From Glycomyces luteolus (GTDB lineage Bacteria > Actinomycetota > Actinomycetes > Mycobacteriales > Micromonosporaceae), in contig NZ_JAPZVP010000006.1 of the NCBI RefSeq assembly GCF_027622875.1, positions 283,809 through 329,166 of the forward strand: 45,358 bases of DNA, read 5' to 3'. This document shows positions 35,907-44,236 of this stretch, in pieces (position 1 is the first letter of the stretch; every line of letters starts with the position of its first letter). A program made the translations under genes and the position numbers. The notes beneath the pieces are model-generated. The model saw nothing but the letters and a program-made list of their open reading frames with translations, did no database searches and was not told where the DNA came from.

Positions 35907-36893
35907 CTAGCGCAGGGTGAGCTGCGGTTCGATGAGGGTGGAGTCGGGGACGTCGTGGCCGTCGAGCTTGCGCATCAGGTGCCGCACGGCCGTCTGGGCG
36001 AGGGTCTCGGCCGGGACGAGGACGGACGGCAGCTGCGGGTGGACCCGCTCGGCGACCTCGTCGGGGCCGATGACGACCACGTGGAAGTCCTCCCCCACGC
36101 GCTTGCCCGCGTCGGCGAGGGCGTGCATGACATGGCCGACCGCCGGCTCGTTGTGGACGGCGAGGCCGGTCAGGTCCGGCCGCGCGGAGAGGAGCTCCTT
36201 CACCGTGCGCTGCACCTCGGTCGGGTAGTTCGGGCAGGGCCGGACCTCCCCCCGCAGGCCGGGGCGGCTGAGGAAGCCCTCCCGGACGCGCTCGGCGAAG
36301 CCCGTGCGCCGCTCGTAGACCGCTTCGGCAGCGCCCAGCAGCGCGATCTCGCCGCAGCCGCGTTCGGCCAGGTAATCGGCGCACACCCGGCCCGCCGCCG
36401 TGAAGTCGAGGTCGACGCACGTCAGGCCCTCCGAGTCCGCCGGGAATCCGATCAGGACGTTCGGGAGTCCCAAGCGGCGCAGGGTCTCCACCCGCGGATC
36501 GCGGACTTCGACGTCCATCAGGATCAATCCGTCCACAATGGCTGAAGCTGCGACGCGGGCCAGGCCCGAGGGCCCCTCGTCGGCCGTCATGAGCAGCACG
36601 TCCTGGTCGTGGCGGCGCGCCTCCGCGACCGCCCCGGCCGCGAACTGCATGAGCACCGGCAGGTGCATGCCGTCGCGGATCGGGAACATCATCGCGACGA
36701 CCCCCGCGCGCCGGGAGGCGAGCGAGCGCGCCCCGGCGTGCGGGTGGTAGCCGAGGTCGGCCACGGCAGCCATGACGCGGTCGGCGGTCTCCGGGGAGAT
36801 CGACCGCTTCCCGCTCAGCACATACGAGACGGTGCTGGCGGCGACCCCGGCGCGTGCCGCGACATCGGCGATCGTGACGCCCCGGCCGGCCAC
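35907..36893 (-). CDS. LacI-family transcriptional repressor
   Basis: A 328-residue sugar-responsive repressor. The N-terminal helix-turn-helix and hinge are VTIADVAARAGVAASTVSYV then SGKRSISPETADRVMAAVAD, and the ligand-binding domain follows (GVVAMMFPIRDG onward). It starts at GTG 36893, overlapping the stop of the GH3 gene by one base (TAGTG), so it is the second gene of an operon with GH3. Two identical palindromes before GH3 are the likely operator, making it autoregulatory. The inducer is probably the sugar or oligosaccharide made available by GH3. Confidence 0.93.
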   Translation of the reverse strand: MAGRGVTIADVAARAGVAASTVSYVLSGKRSISPETADRVMAAVADLGYHPHAGARSLASRRAGVVAMMFPIRDGMHLPVLMQFAAGAVAEARRHDQDVLLMTADEGPSGLARVAASAIVDGLILMDVEVRDPRVETLRRLGLPNVLIGFPADSEGLTCVDLDFTAAGRVCADYLAERGCGEIALLGAAEAVYERRTGFAERVREGFLSRPGLRGEVRPCPNYPTEVQRTVKELLSARPDLTGLAVHNEPAVGHVMHALADAGKRVGEDFHVVVIGPDEVAERVHPQLPSVLVPAETLAQTAVRHLMRKLDGHDVPDSTLIEPQLTLR

Positions 36894-39721
36894 TAGGACT
36901 CCCCGCCGAAGGCCAGTGAGGCGAGGCGCACCGGACCGGACTCGAAGGACACGTACAGGTCCTTGACGCCCTCGATGCGGCCCAGTTCCACGGTGATGTC
37001 GGTGTAGTCGTACACGCCGTCGGTCGCCGGGGTGTCGATCTTGGCGAGCACGTCGCCGTCGAGCGGGTCGTCCACGCGGAGCGTGAGCTGCGAGGCCTGG
37101 CCCGCGACCCGGGCGGTCACCGTGGAGTACCCAGGGCCGAAGTCGCAGTCGCCCAGCATGATCCAGCCGCCGGCCTCCTCGGCGGCGATCACGTCGCCGG
37201 AGGTGCGGCTCTCGTCGCGCCAGAGCACGCCCTCGTAGCTGTCGTTCGCGGTGGCGGCCAAGGGCTTGGAGAGGTCGCGGGCGCCCACGGTCTCGCCGTC
37301 GACGCGCACCGACGCGGACAGGACGATGTCCGTGGCGGAGCGGCCGACCATGAGGCGCTGGCGGGACTTCTCGACGACCATCCGCCCGTTCACGTTGTCC
37401 CAGTGGGCGAGTTCGTCGACGGGAACGGTGAAGGCGACCGTGCGGGTCTCGCCAGCGGCCAGGCGGACCTTCTCGAAGCGGCGGAGCTGGCGCAGCGGCT
37501 GCTTGACGCGCGAGCCGCACTGGTGCGTGTAGAGCTGCACGACCTCGACGCCGTCGCGGTCGCTCGTATTGGTGACCTCGACGGTCACGGCGAACTCGCC
37601 GCCAGGACCGGCGTGCTCCTTGTCGGCCTTGAGATCCGCGTATTTGAAGTCCGCATAGGACAGGCCGTGGCCGAACGGGTAGAGCGGCTGGCCGAGGTAG
37701 TAGAGGTAGGTCGCGTCGGAGGCCACGATGTCGTAGTCGAGCATCGCGGGCAGCTCGGCCGCGTCGGTGTACCAGGTCTGCGGGAGGCGGCCCTCGGGGT
37801 CGCGGTCGCCGTAGAGGACGTCGGCGAGCGCGTTGCCCCATTCCTGTCCGCCGTGGCCCGACCACACGATCGCGGGAACGTGCTTCTCGGGCCAGTTCGC
37901 GGCGTAGGGGTAGGAGGAGGACATGACCAGGATCGTATTCGGGTTCGCCTCGAGCACCGTGCCCAGCACCCACGCCTGGGAGGACGGCAGGTTCAGGTCG
38001 GTGCGGTCCTCGGTCTCGCGGCCGTTGACCAGCGGGTGGTCCCCGAGGACGACGACGGCGACGTCGGCGTCGCGGGCGAGCTCGGCGGCGACCTCGCGGC
38101 CCTTGACGACGACCTCGAGGTCGAATTCGGCGGCGTCGGCGCGGTCGTCGCTGAGGACGAGCCGGCCGTCCTCGATGGCGTACCAGTTGTCGCTGACGGC
38201 GTTCTCGGCCTTGTTGACCTGCTGGAGGGCCAGCTTGCCGCCTTCGACCTCGACGATCGTGAACGTCTCGTGCACGTCGAACTCGTGCGGGCCGACCGAG
38301 TCGGCGCCGACCGTGCCGTCGCGGCGGCCGTCGACGTACTTGCCGGTGGCGACGTTGCGGGCGGTGTAGGACCAGCCGCCCCAGTCGAACAGGTCGAACT
38401 GGGCGGCCGCACCGGTGGTGTCGGTGAGTTCGAGCGCCTTGCCGTCCTCGACCGCGGTCACGTAGCCGGTCTTGTGGCGCAGGCGGATGCGGTCGACGCC
38501 CTCGCTGCAGACGACCTCGGCGCGCTCGGCGAGGGCCTGGCGGGCGGTGACGGCGTACGGGAGGGTGCCGGAGTACCAGTCCTGCATCTGGACGTCGGCG
38601 AGCGGGCCGATGACCGCGATCTTCTTGGGGGCCTTGAGCGGGAGGAGGCCGTCGTTCTTGAGCAGCGTGACCGACTGGGTCGCGGCCTCCCGGGCGAGGG
38701 CCTGGTGCTCGGGCGAATTGACGAAGTCGTCGCCGATGTGCGCGTACGGGTCCTCGGGGTCGAACTCGCCGAGCCCGAAGCGCACGTGGAGGTTGCGGCG
38801 CACGGCCGTGTCGATGTCGCCCTCGTCGAGGAGGCCGCGTTCAATGGCGGCCTCGACGTGGGCCAGGACGCCGGGCGCGTTCTCGTCGTCCTGCGTGAAC
38901 GAGTCGAGACCGGCCTTCACGGCCGCGGCGTAGGCGGTCGGGAGGTCCTCGAAGTAGCCCTGGAGTTCCGCGAGGTTGTTGGGCGCGTAGGCGTCCGAGA
39001 CGATGAACACCTCGTCGTCGGCCCAGGTGCGCAGCTCATCGTTCACCAGGGGCGTGACGTGGGCCGGGCGGCCGTTGACGAGGTTGTAGGAGAGCATGAC
39101 CGCTACCGCGTCGCCGCTCGCCAGTGCCGGGCGGTGGGCGGCGAACTCGTATTCGCGGAGCACCCTCGGCGGCATGTTCGAGGAGGTGGTGCAGCGGTCG
39201 GCCTCGTTGCCGTACGCCAGGAAGTGCTTGACGGTGGGCGCGGTCTTCCACACGGAGCCGTTGTCGCCCTTGAGGCCCCGCGCGTACGCGGCGCCCATGA
39301 GGCCGGTCATGCCCGCGTCCTCGGAGTAGCCCTCCTCGTTGCGGCCCCAGCGGGGGTCGCGCAGGGGGTTCACGGTGGGGGCCCACACGTTGCGGCCGAC
39401 CTTGACCGGGTCGTTGTGGTTGAAGGCGAGCACCTCGTCGGCGACGGCCGCGCCGACCTGCTCCACGAGTTCGGGGTTCCAGGTCGCGCCCAGGGCGACC
39501 ACCTGCGGGAAAACGGTGGCCTCGCCGAGCCACGCGAGGCCGTGCAGCGCTTCGGTGCCGGTCTTGAAGGGGCCCATGCCCAGGCGTTCGACCGGGCGGT
39601 GGTACTGGTGCAGCAGGCCGATCTTCTCGTCCAGCGTCAGGCGCGAGAGGAGGTCGGCGACGCGCTCGGCGCGCGGCAGGTTCGGGTCGCGGAAGGCGGG
39701 GCGCGGGTCGGTGTCGCTCAT
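36893..39721 (-). CDS. Glycoside hydrolase family 3 enzyme with accessory domains
   Basis: A 942-residue exo-glycosidase of GH3 (beta-glucosidase/xylosidase type). Order: catalytic barrel to about 340, with TVKHFLAYG (K165-H166) and nucleophile D243 in VFIVSDAYAPN; an alpha-beta sandwich starting LLKNDGLLPLKAPKKIAVIG; an insert at about 430-565 with beta-trefoil (fascin-like) character (WSYTARNVATGKYVDG, KLALQQVNKAEN); a fibronectin-like domain (VEVTNTSDRDGVEVVQLY); and a C-terminal CBM6-like domain (about 810-942, LTLRVDDPLDGDVLAKID). No signal peptide, so it works on imported oligosaccharides. D243 is followed by Ala where Trp is common. Confidence 0.93.
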   Translation of the reverse strand: MSDTDPRPAFRDPNLPRAERVADLLSRLTLDEKIGLLHQYHRPVERLGMGPFKTGTEALHGLAWLGEATVFPQVVALGATWNPELVEQVGAAVADEVLAFNHNDPVKVGRNVWAPTVNPLRDPRWGRNEEGYSEDAGMTGLMGAAYARGLKGDNGSVWKTAPTVKHFLAYGNEADRCTTSSNMPPRVLREYEFAAHRPALASGDAVAVMLSYNLVNGRPAHVTPLVNDELRTWADDEVFIVSDAYAPNNLAELQGYFEDLPTAYAAAVKAGLDSFTQDDENAPGVLAHVEAAIERGLLDEGDIDTAVRRNLHVRFGLGEFDPEDPYAHIGDDFVNSPEHQALAREAATQSVTLLKNDGLLPLKAPKKIAVIGPLADVQMQDWYSGTLPYAVTARQALAERAEVVCSEGVDRIRLRHKTGYVTAVEDGKALELTDTTGAAAQFDLFDWGGWSYTARNVATGKYVDGRRDGTVGADSVGPHEFDVHETFTIVEVEGGKLALQQVNKAENAVSDNWYAIEDGRLVLSDDRADAAEFDLEVVVKGREVAAELARDADVAVVVLGDHPLVNGRETEDRTDLNLPSSQAWVLGTVLEANPNTILVMSSSYPYAANWPEKHVPAIVWSGHGGQEWGNALADVLYGDRDPEGRLPQTWYTDAAELPAMLDYDIVASDATYLYYLGQPLYPFGHGLSYADFKYADLKADKEHAGPGGEFAVTVEVTNTSDRDGVEVVQLYTHQCGSRVKQPLRQLRRFEKVRLAAGETRTVAFTVPVDELAHWDNVNGRMVVEKSRQRLMVGRSATDIVLSASVRVDGETVGARDLSKPLAATANDSYEGVLWRDESRTSGDVIAAEEAGGWIMLGDCDFGPGYSTVTARVAGQASQLTLRVDDPLDGDVLAKIDTPATDGVYDYTDITVELGRIEGVKDLYVSFESGPVRLASLAFGGES

Positions 39722-39786
39722 GGGTGGACTTCCTTGCTTACTCGGACGTCGCTGTCGTTGTGAGGCTGTGCTCCTGGAAACCCGTG

Positions 39787-39800
39787 TCGAAGCGCTTCGA
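39787..39800. promoter_or_regulatory. LacI operator, proximal copy
   Basis: TCGAAGCGCTTCGA, a perfect 14-bp palindrome of LacI-operator form, in the GH3 leader 66 bp before the ATG. Identical to the second copy 59 bp away. Confidence 0.85.
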
Positions 39801-39845
39801 TGATCAGGGGGTTACGACCGTGATCTGAAACTGGAAATTGTCTTG

Positions 39846-39859
39846 TCGAAGCGCTTCGA
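39846..39859. promoter_or_regulatory. LacI operator, distal copy
   Basis: TCGAAGCGCTTCGA again, identical and palindromic. It sits just after the predicted GH3 transcription start. Centre-to-centre distance of 59 bp allows two dimers to loop or cooperate. Confidence 0.85.
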
Positions 39860-39873
39860 TTGAGGATGCAAGA

Positions 39874-39903
39874 TTTCTACACCTTGGCCGTGAGACAAGT
39901 CAA
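39874..39903 (-). promoter_or_regulatory. Promoter of the GH3-lacI operon
   Basis: On the minus strand: TTGACT (39903-39898), 18-base spacer, TAGAAA (39879-39874). The start point would be near 39867, next to the distal operator. The gap around it (39722-40003) holds nothing else but a weak hairpin near 39946-39981, likely the ROK terminator. Confidence 0.65.
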
Positions 39904-40003
39904 GGCGGGTGAGATGCGACAACGTACGTATTTGACGGGTTTCACCCGTTCCGAAGGTCTTTGACCTGCGGTAACGGGCGGGGTAACAATCGTGAAACAG
40001 ACG

Positions 40004-41248
40004 CTAGGAGCCCAGCGGCGTGGGCATCCTCCCGGCGTCGATGTCATTGAGGATGCCGGTGGCCGCGCCCAGGGCGGGCGCCTCGTGGCCGAGGGCCGAG
40101 ACGACGATCTCGGCGCCTCCGGCCCCGGAGGCGTGGGTGCGGGCGGCCAGCTCGCGCTCGGCGGCCGGGCCGATCCACGGGCTCAGCGCCTGGTAGTGGC
40201 CGCCGAGGACCACCGCCTCGGGGTTGAGCAGGTCGACGGCGAGCGCGATGCCCGCGCCGAGGGAGCGGCCGATGCGGTCGAGCGCCTCGAGCACGTCGGG
40301 CTCTTCGGCGCGGGCGCGGGTGACCACGTCCTCGACCTCGGCCTCGACTTCGGCGCCCGCGATGTCCTCCGATTCGGACAGCGCCTTCAGGACCGCGCTG
40401 ATGCCCGCGAGGTCTTCGACGCGGCCGACCTCGCCGTCCACGTCGATGAGGAGGTTGCCGATCTCGCCGGCGAATCCGGTTGCGCCGCGGCGCAGTTCGC
40501 CGTCCACGATGAGGCCGGCGCCGAGGCCGATCTCACCGGTCAGGTAGATCATGTTGGACACTCCGGCCCAGGAGCCGAAGCGCTGCTCGGCGACCGCGCC
40601 GAGGTTGGCGTCGTTGTCGGCGGTCACGGCGTACTTCGGGTCGCGCATGGCCTGGCGGAGGCGGCCGGTGAGGTCGAAGTCCTCCCAGCCGAGCATCGGG
40701 GCGCGCTGGACGACGCCCTCGTTGTCGATCATGCCGGGGACGGCCACGGCGAGGCCGAGGATCTGGCGGCCTTCGGCGTCCATCTTGTCGACGGCGCGCT
40801 TGGCAAGGCCCGCAAGGGCGGAGACGGAGCGGCCGGGGGTCGACCCGGCGCCGTCGTGGGCGCGGCGCCAGGACAGGAGGCGGTTCCCGGCCAGGTCCAC
40901 CGCGACGAGCGTCATGTAGTCCACATTGACTTCCACGCCGAGCGAGGCGTAGTAGCCGGTGTCGACGCTGAGCAGCACGGCGGGACGGCCGATGTTGCCG
41001 ATGACCGAACCGGATTCGCGCAGCACCCGCCGCTCGATGAGCTCGGCCACCAGCGACGAGACCGTGGCCTTGTTGAGGCCGGTCTTCGCTGCGAGATCCG
41101 CACGGGAGCAACGGCCTTCGGCGCGGACCTGACGCAGCACGAAGCCGAGGTTGTTGGCCCGCACGTCGGTGAAGTCGGCGCGCTTGGCGCGGAGCCGCGC
41201 TTCCTCGCCGACGGTCCCGGCCGACTTCGACGCTATGCGCATCGCCAT
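40004..41248 (-). CDS. ROK-family transcriptional repressor, XylR-like
   Basis: A 414-residue regulator. The N-terminal winged helix (about 35-90, FVLRQVRAEGRCSRADLAAK then TGLNKATVSSLVAELIERRV) resembles the XylR group of ROK proteins, and the C-terminal half is a sugar-kinase-like sensor. The usual zinc-binding Cys cluster (CxCGxxGCxE) is missing: the matching place reads VDGEVGRVEDLAGIS. So it may not bind zinc and could have altered inducer response. It starts at ATG 41248 with AGGAGG upstream and is divergent from the sugar transporter operon, which carries a XylR-like operator. Confidence 0.92.
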   Translation of the reverse strand: MAMRIASKSAGTVGEEARLRAKRADFTDVRANNLGFVLRQVRAEGRCSRADLAAKTGLNKATVSSLVAELIERRVLRESGSVIGNIGRPAVLLSVDTGYYASLGVEVNVDYMTLVAVDLAGNRLLSWRRAHDGAGSTPGRSVSALAGLAKRAVDKMDAEGRQILGLAVAVPGMIDNEGVVQRAPMLGWEDFDLTGRLRQAMRDPKYAVTADNDANLGAVAEQRFGSWAGVSNMIYLTGEIGLGAGLIVDGELRRGATGFAGEIGNLLIDVDGEVGRVEDLAGISAVLKALSESEDIAGAEVEAEVEDVVTRARAEEPDVLEALDRIGRSLGAGIALAVDLLNPEAVVLGGHYQALSPWIGPAAERELAARTHASGAGGAEIVVSALGHEAPALGAATGILNDIDAGRMPTPLGS

Positions 41249-41327
41249 GAGTTCCTCCTGTGCATGTCCCGGCTCATTCTCATAGATCACGACAACCGGT
41301 CGTCGGGCGGTCCCTGACCGTTGCGCA

Positions 41328-41341
41328 GCGAAGCGTTTCAC
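41328..41341. promoter_or_regulatory. Degenerate LacI-type site between rok and the transporter
   Basis: GCGAAGCGTTTCAC resembles the two LacI operators upstream of GH3: 10 of the central 11 bases agree on the minus strand. It lies 170 bp before the transporter start, in the divergent region, so the LacI repressor may also act here. Confidence 0.45.
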
Positions 41342-41398
41342 CACAAGGGCCGTTCCCGAATCGTGACCAATCCGCGTCCGTATCGCCTGACCCCCGGC

Positions 41399-41427
41399 TT
41401 GTGCCGGGTGTCACCGTGCGCTACTTT
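41399..41427 (+). promoter_or_regulatory. Promoter of the sugar transporter operon
   Basis: TTGTGC (41399-41404), a 17-base spacer, TACTTT (41422-41427). The ROK-type operator starts inside the -10, so repressor binding would block polymerase. Confidence 0.6.
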
Positions 41428-41450
41428 AGTTTATCGAATAGCCGAACTAA
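41426..41450. promoter_or_regulatory. XylR/ROK-type operator over the transporter promoter
   Basis: Perfect 6-base arms TTAGTT and AACTAA, 13 bases apart, total 25 bp. The bacillar XylR operator has the same arms and the same total length. It overlaps the -10 and start point, and the divergent gene codes for a XylR-like ROK protein. Confidence 0.75.
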
Positions 41451-41509
41451 TTATCGGCCAGACCCCCCATAAAACCCTCACAGTGCAGTACGACCGAAAG
41501 GACAGCAAC

Positions 41510-43195
41510 GTGGCTACTCCCTCAGACGGGTCGATCTTCCGGCGCCGCTCCCTGTTCAAGGCAGCCGGCCTCGGCGCGGCTGGCGCCGCGGGCCTTCCCC
41601 TCATCGCCGCGTGCAGCGACATCGAGTCCGGCGGCGGCACCTCGCAGACGACCGAGGGCTTCGACTTCCTGCCCACGTACAAGGAATGGCCCCTCCCCGT
41701 CCAGCCCGACCTGGTCGGCGAGCCGCCGAACCACCCCTCCGGCTTCACCACCTACCCCGAGCCCGTCCCGGCCATCGAGAACCTCCCGTCCAACAGCGGG
41801 ACCTTCGAGATCACCGTGCCGATGTGGGGCGAAGCCCCCTCGAACGACGACCCGTACTTCCAGGCGATCGCCGACGCCAGCGGCGGCACCACGGTGAACC
41901 TGCGCCAGGCCGACGGCAACACCTTCGCCGAGACCTCCGTGCAGTGGCTCAACGCCAACGAGTTCGGCGACGGCATCATGCTCTTCAGCTGGATGCTCTT
42001 CGCCCACCCGAACTTCCAGGAGACGGTGGTCAACACCTTCTACGACCTGACCGACATCGTCAAGGGCGACATCTCCGAGCGCTGGCCGCTGCTCGCCGGC
42101 CTCCCGACCGCCTCCTGGGGCCAGTCGGTCTGGTCGACCGACCCCGAGGACCCCGAGACCGCCCGCGTCTTCGGCATCCCCGGCTCCTTCTCGGGCGGCT
42201 CGAACAACGCGATGTTCGCCCGCACCGACCTGCTCGAGGCGGCCGGCCAGGCCATGCCGACCTCGGTCGAAGAGCTCATCGAGGTCGCCCGCGCCGTCAG
42301 CGACGACGCCAACGGCCGCTGGGCCTTCGGCGGCCTCGACTACCTCACCCCGTCCTGGTTCGGCCTCGCCGGCGGCGACGGCTGGGCCTACATCGACGGC
42401 AAGCTCGTGCACAACTGCGAGCGCCCCGAGTACACCGAGTGGCTCGAGTTCCGCCGCCTCCTGTGGGACGAGAAGCTGGTCCACCCGGACGTCCCCACCG
42501 GCACGCTCGACGGCCAGGCCCTGCACAAGGCCGGGACGATCGTCTTCCAGCTCGACGGCATCTCGTGGTGGCAGGGCTTCATCGACCAGTCCACCGCCGA
42601 GGGCACCGGGGGCGCCATCGCCCCGCTGGGCGCGCTCGCCGCGAAGGGCCGCAAGCCGCTCGTGCACGTCAACACCGGCGTCGACAGCTGGACCTTCCTG
42701 AACAAGGACCTCTCCAAGGAGCAGGTCGAGGAGTTCCTCGACTTCTGCAACTTCGCCTCGGCGCCTTACGGCACCACCGAGTACGAGCTCATCAACTACG
42801 GCGTCGAGGGCACGCACTTCACCTACGGCCCCGACGGCGTTCCGGTCTTCAACGAGGTCGGCAACGTCATCGTCGGGGCCCCGGTGAACCACAAGACCAT
42901 CTCGGGCCACGTGCAGCAGTTCCTGACCGGCACTCCCGACATGGTCCAGGCCCGCTTCGAGTACAACGCCTCGCTGAAGGAGTTCGCCGAGGTCAACATC
43001 TTCGAGGGCATGCGCGTCGAGGGCCCGGCCGACTTCAAGTCCGCCGGCCAGGTGCTCATCGACCAGCAGAACGACATCGCGTTCGGCCGCGCCGAGATCT
43101 CGTCGATCCCGGACATGGTCGAGACCTGGAAGAACAACGGCGGCGAGTCCGGCCGCGAGCACTACACCGCCGCTTACGACAAGCTGCACGGCTAA
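41510..43195 (+). CDS. Sugar ABC transporter substrate-binding lipoprotein
   Basis: A 561-residue extracellular solute-binding protein. The N terminus is a Tat signal with twin arginines (FRRRSLFKAAGLG) followed by a lipobox LIAAC, with the lipid-anchored Cys at 35. The mature part is a large, two-lobed cluster-B type binding protein; the length fits the LplA/XynE-like group that takes longer oligosaccharides. It starts at GTG 41510 with AAAGGAC upstream. It leads a three-gene operon with two permeases. The ligand cannot be read; an oligosaccharide is likely, possibly xylo-oligosaccharide from the neighbouring ROK operator and GH3 gene. Confidence 0.9.
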   Translation: MATPSDGSIFRRRSLFKAAGLGAAGAAGLPLIAACSDIESGGGTSQTTEGFDFLPTYKEWPLPVQPDLVGEPPNHPSGFTTYPEPVPAIENLPSNSGTFEITVPMWGEAPSNDDPYFQAIADASGGTTVNLRQADGNTFAETSVQWLNANEFGDGIMLFSWMLFAHPNFQETVVNTFYDLTDIVKGDISERWPLLAGLPTASWGQSVWSTDPEDPETARVFGIPGSFSGGSNNAMFARTDLLEAAGQAMPTSVEELIEVARAVSDDANGRWAFGGLDYLTPSWFGLAGGDGWAYIDGKLVHNCERPEYTEWLEFRRLLWDEKLVHPDVPTGTLDGQALHKAGTIVFQLDGISWWQGFIDQSTAEGTGGAIAPLGALAAKGRKPLVHVNTGVDSWTFLNKDLSKEQVEEFLDFCNFASAPYGTTEYELINYGVEGTHFTYGPDGVPVFNEVGNVIVGAPVNHKTISGHVQQFLTGTPDMVQARFEYNASLKEFAEVNIFEGMRVEGPADFKSAGQVLIDQQNDIAFGRAEISSIPDMVETWKNNGGESGREHYTAAYDKLHG

Positions 43196-43252
43196 GGCGC
43201 CCGGCCCTCCCCGTCCCGCACAGGTACTCACTGACTGGAATTCACACAAGCG

Positions 43253-44236
43253 ATGGCAGCTCTCCAGACCTCAGCGCCCCCGGTTTCGCCTCCGGGCCAG
43301 GACCGCGTCATTGTCAAGCGCAAGCGGACCGTGGCCCAGCGGTTCCGGTCCGACTGGCCGCTCCTGCTCATGACGCTCCCGGCGATGGCCCAGCTCGCGG
43401 TGTTCTTCTACTGGCCCTCGGCCTGGAACGTCATCGCGTTCATGGACTACAGCCCGCACCGCCCGTTCTGGGAGAACCCCCTGGTGGGCTTCGCCTGGTT
43501 CGAGCGACTGTTCAACAACCCGTACTTCATGCCGGCGCTGCTGAACACGCTGAAGTACTCCTTCGCGAACCTGCTGTTCCTCTTCCCGCTGTCGATCATC
43601 CTGGCCCTGATCATGCACAGCGTGGTCTCGACCAAGGTGCGCAGCGTCTTCCAGTCGATCGTGTACCTGCCGTACTTCTTCTCGTGGGTCCTGGTCGTCA
43701 CGGTGTTCGTCCAGACGCTCGGCTCCGACGGCCTGGTCTCCAACTGGCTGCTCGACTTCGGCGGCGACCGGCTGTCGTTCACCTCGAACCCTGACACGTT
43801 CATGTTCCTGGCCTGGCTGCAATGGGCCTGGAAGGACGCAGGCTGGGGCATGATCATCTTCCTCGCGGCCCTCGCCTCGATCAACCCGAGCCTGTACGAG
43901 GCCGCGGCCGTGGACGGCGCCAGCCGCTGGCGGCGCATGTGGCACATCACCCTGCCGGGCATCCGGCCGGTGATCGTGCTGCTGCTGATCCTCCACATCG
44001 GAGGCATCCTGTCGGTCGGTTTCGAGCAGTACCAGCTGCAGCGCGACGCGATCGGCTACCAGACCACCGAAGTGCTCGACACCTTCATCTACTACCGCAG
44101 CGTCATCGGCACCGAGGGCCCGTCCTTCGGCACCGCGGCAGGCCTGTTCAAGGGCGTGATCGGACTGATCCTGGTCCTCATCGCCAACAGCGTCGCGCAC
44201 CGCCTCGGAGAGCAAGGGATCTACCAGAAGTCATGA
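43253..44236 (+). CDS. Sugar ABC transporter permease (LplB/MalF type)
   Basis: A 327-residue inner-membrane protein with six membrane segments, from LLLMTLPAMAQLAVFFYWPS through LLFLFPLSIILALIM, YLPYFFSWVLVVTVFVQ and MIIFLAALASI to LILVLIANSVA at the end. The EAA loop for the ATPase is EAAAVDGASRWRRMWHITLP. It pairs with the next permease and the binding lipoprotein. The start is ATG 43253, 57 bp after the lipoprotein gene. It overlaps the next gene by 4 bases (ATGA). No ATPase gene is in the operon, so a shared ATPase such as MsiK is expected elsewhere. Confidence 0.93.
   Translation: MAALQTSAPPVSPPGQDRVIVKRKRTVAQRFRSDWPLLLMTLPAMAQLAVFFYWPSAWNVIAFMDYSPHRPFWENPLVGFAWFERLFNNPYFMPALLNTLKYSFANLLFLFPLSIILALIMHSVVSTKVRSVFQSIVYLPYFFSWVLVVTVFVQTLGSDGLVSNWLLDFGGDRLSFTSNPDTFMFLAWLQWAWKDAGWGMIIFLAALASINPSLYEAAAVDGASRWRRMWHITLPGIRPVIVLLLILHIGGILSVGFEQYQLQRDAIGYQTTEVLDTFIYYRSVIGTEGPSFGTAAGLFKGVIGLILVLIANSVAHRLGEQGIYQKS

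Noticed and set aside
37403..39763. 786-codon open frame antisense to GH3
   Set aside because: It is the mirror of a GC-rich gene with strong codon bias; it has no domain and is rich in Val, Gly, Ala and Glu.
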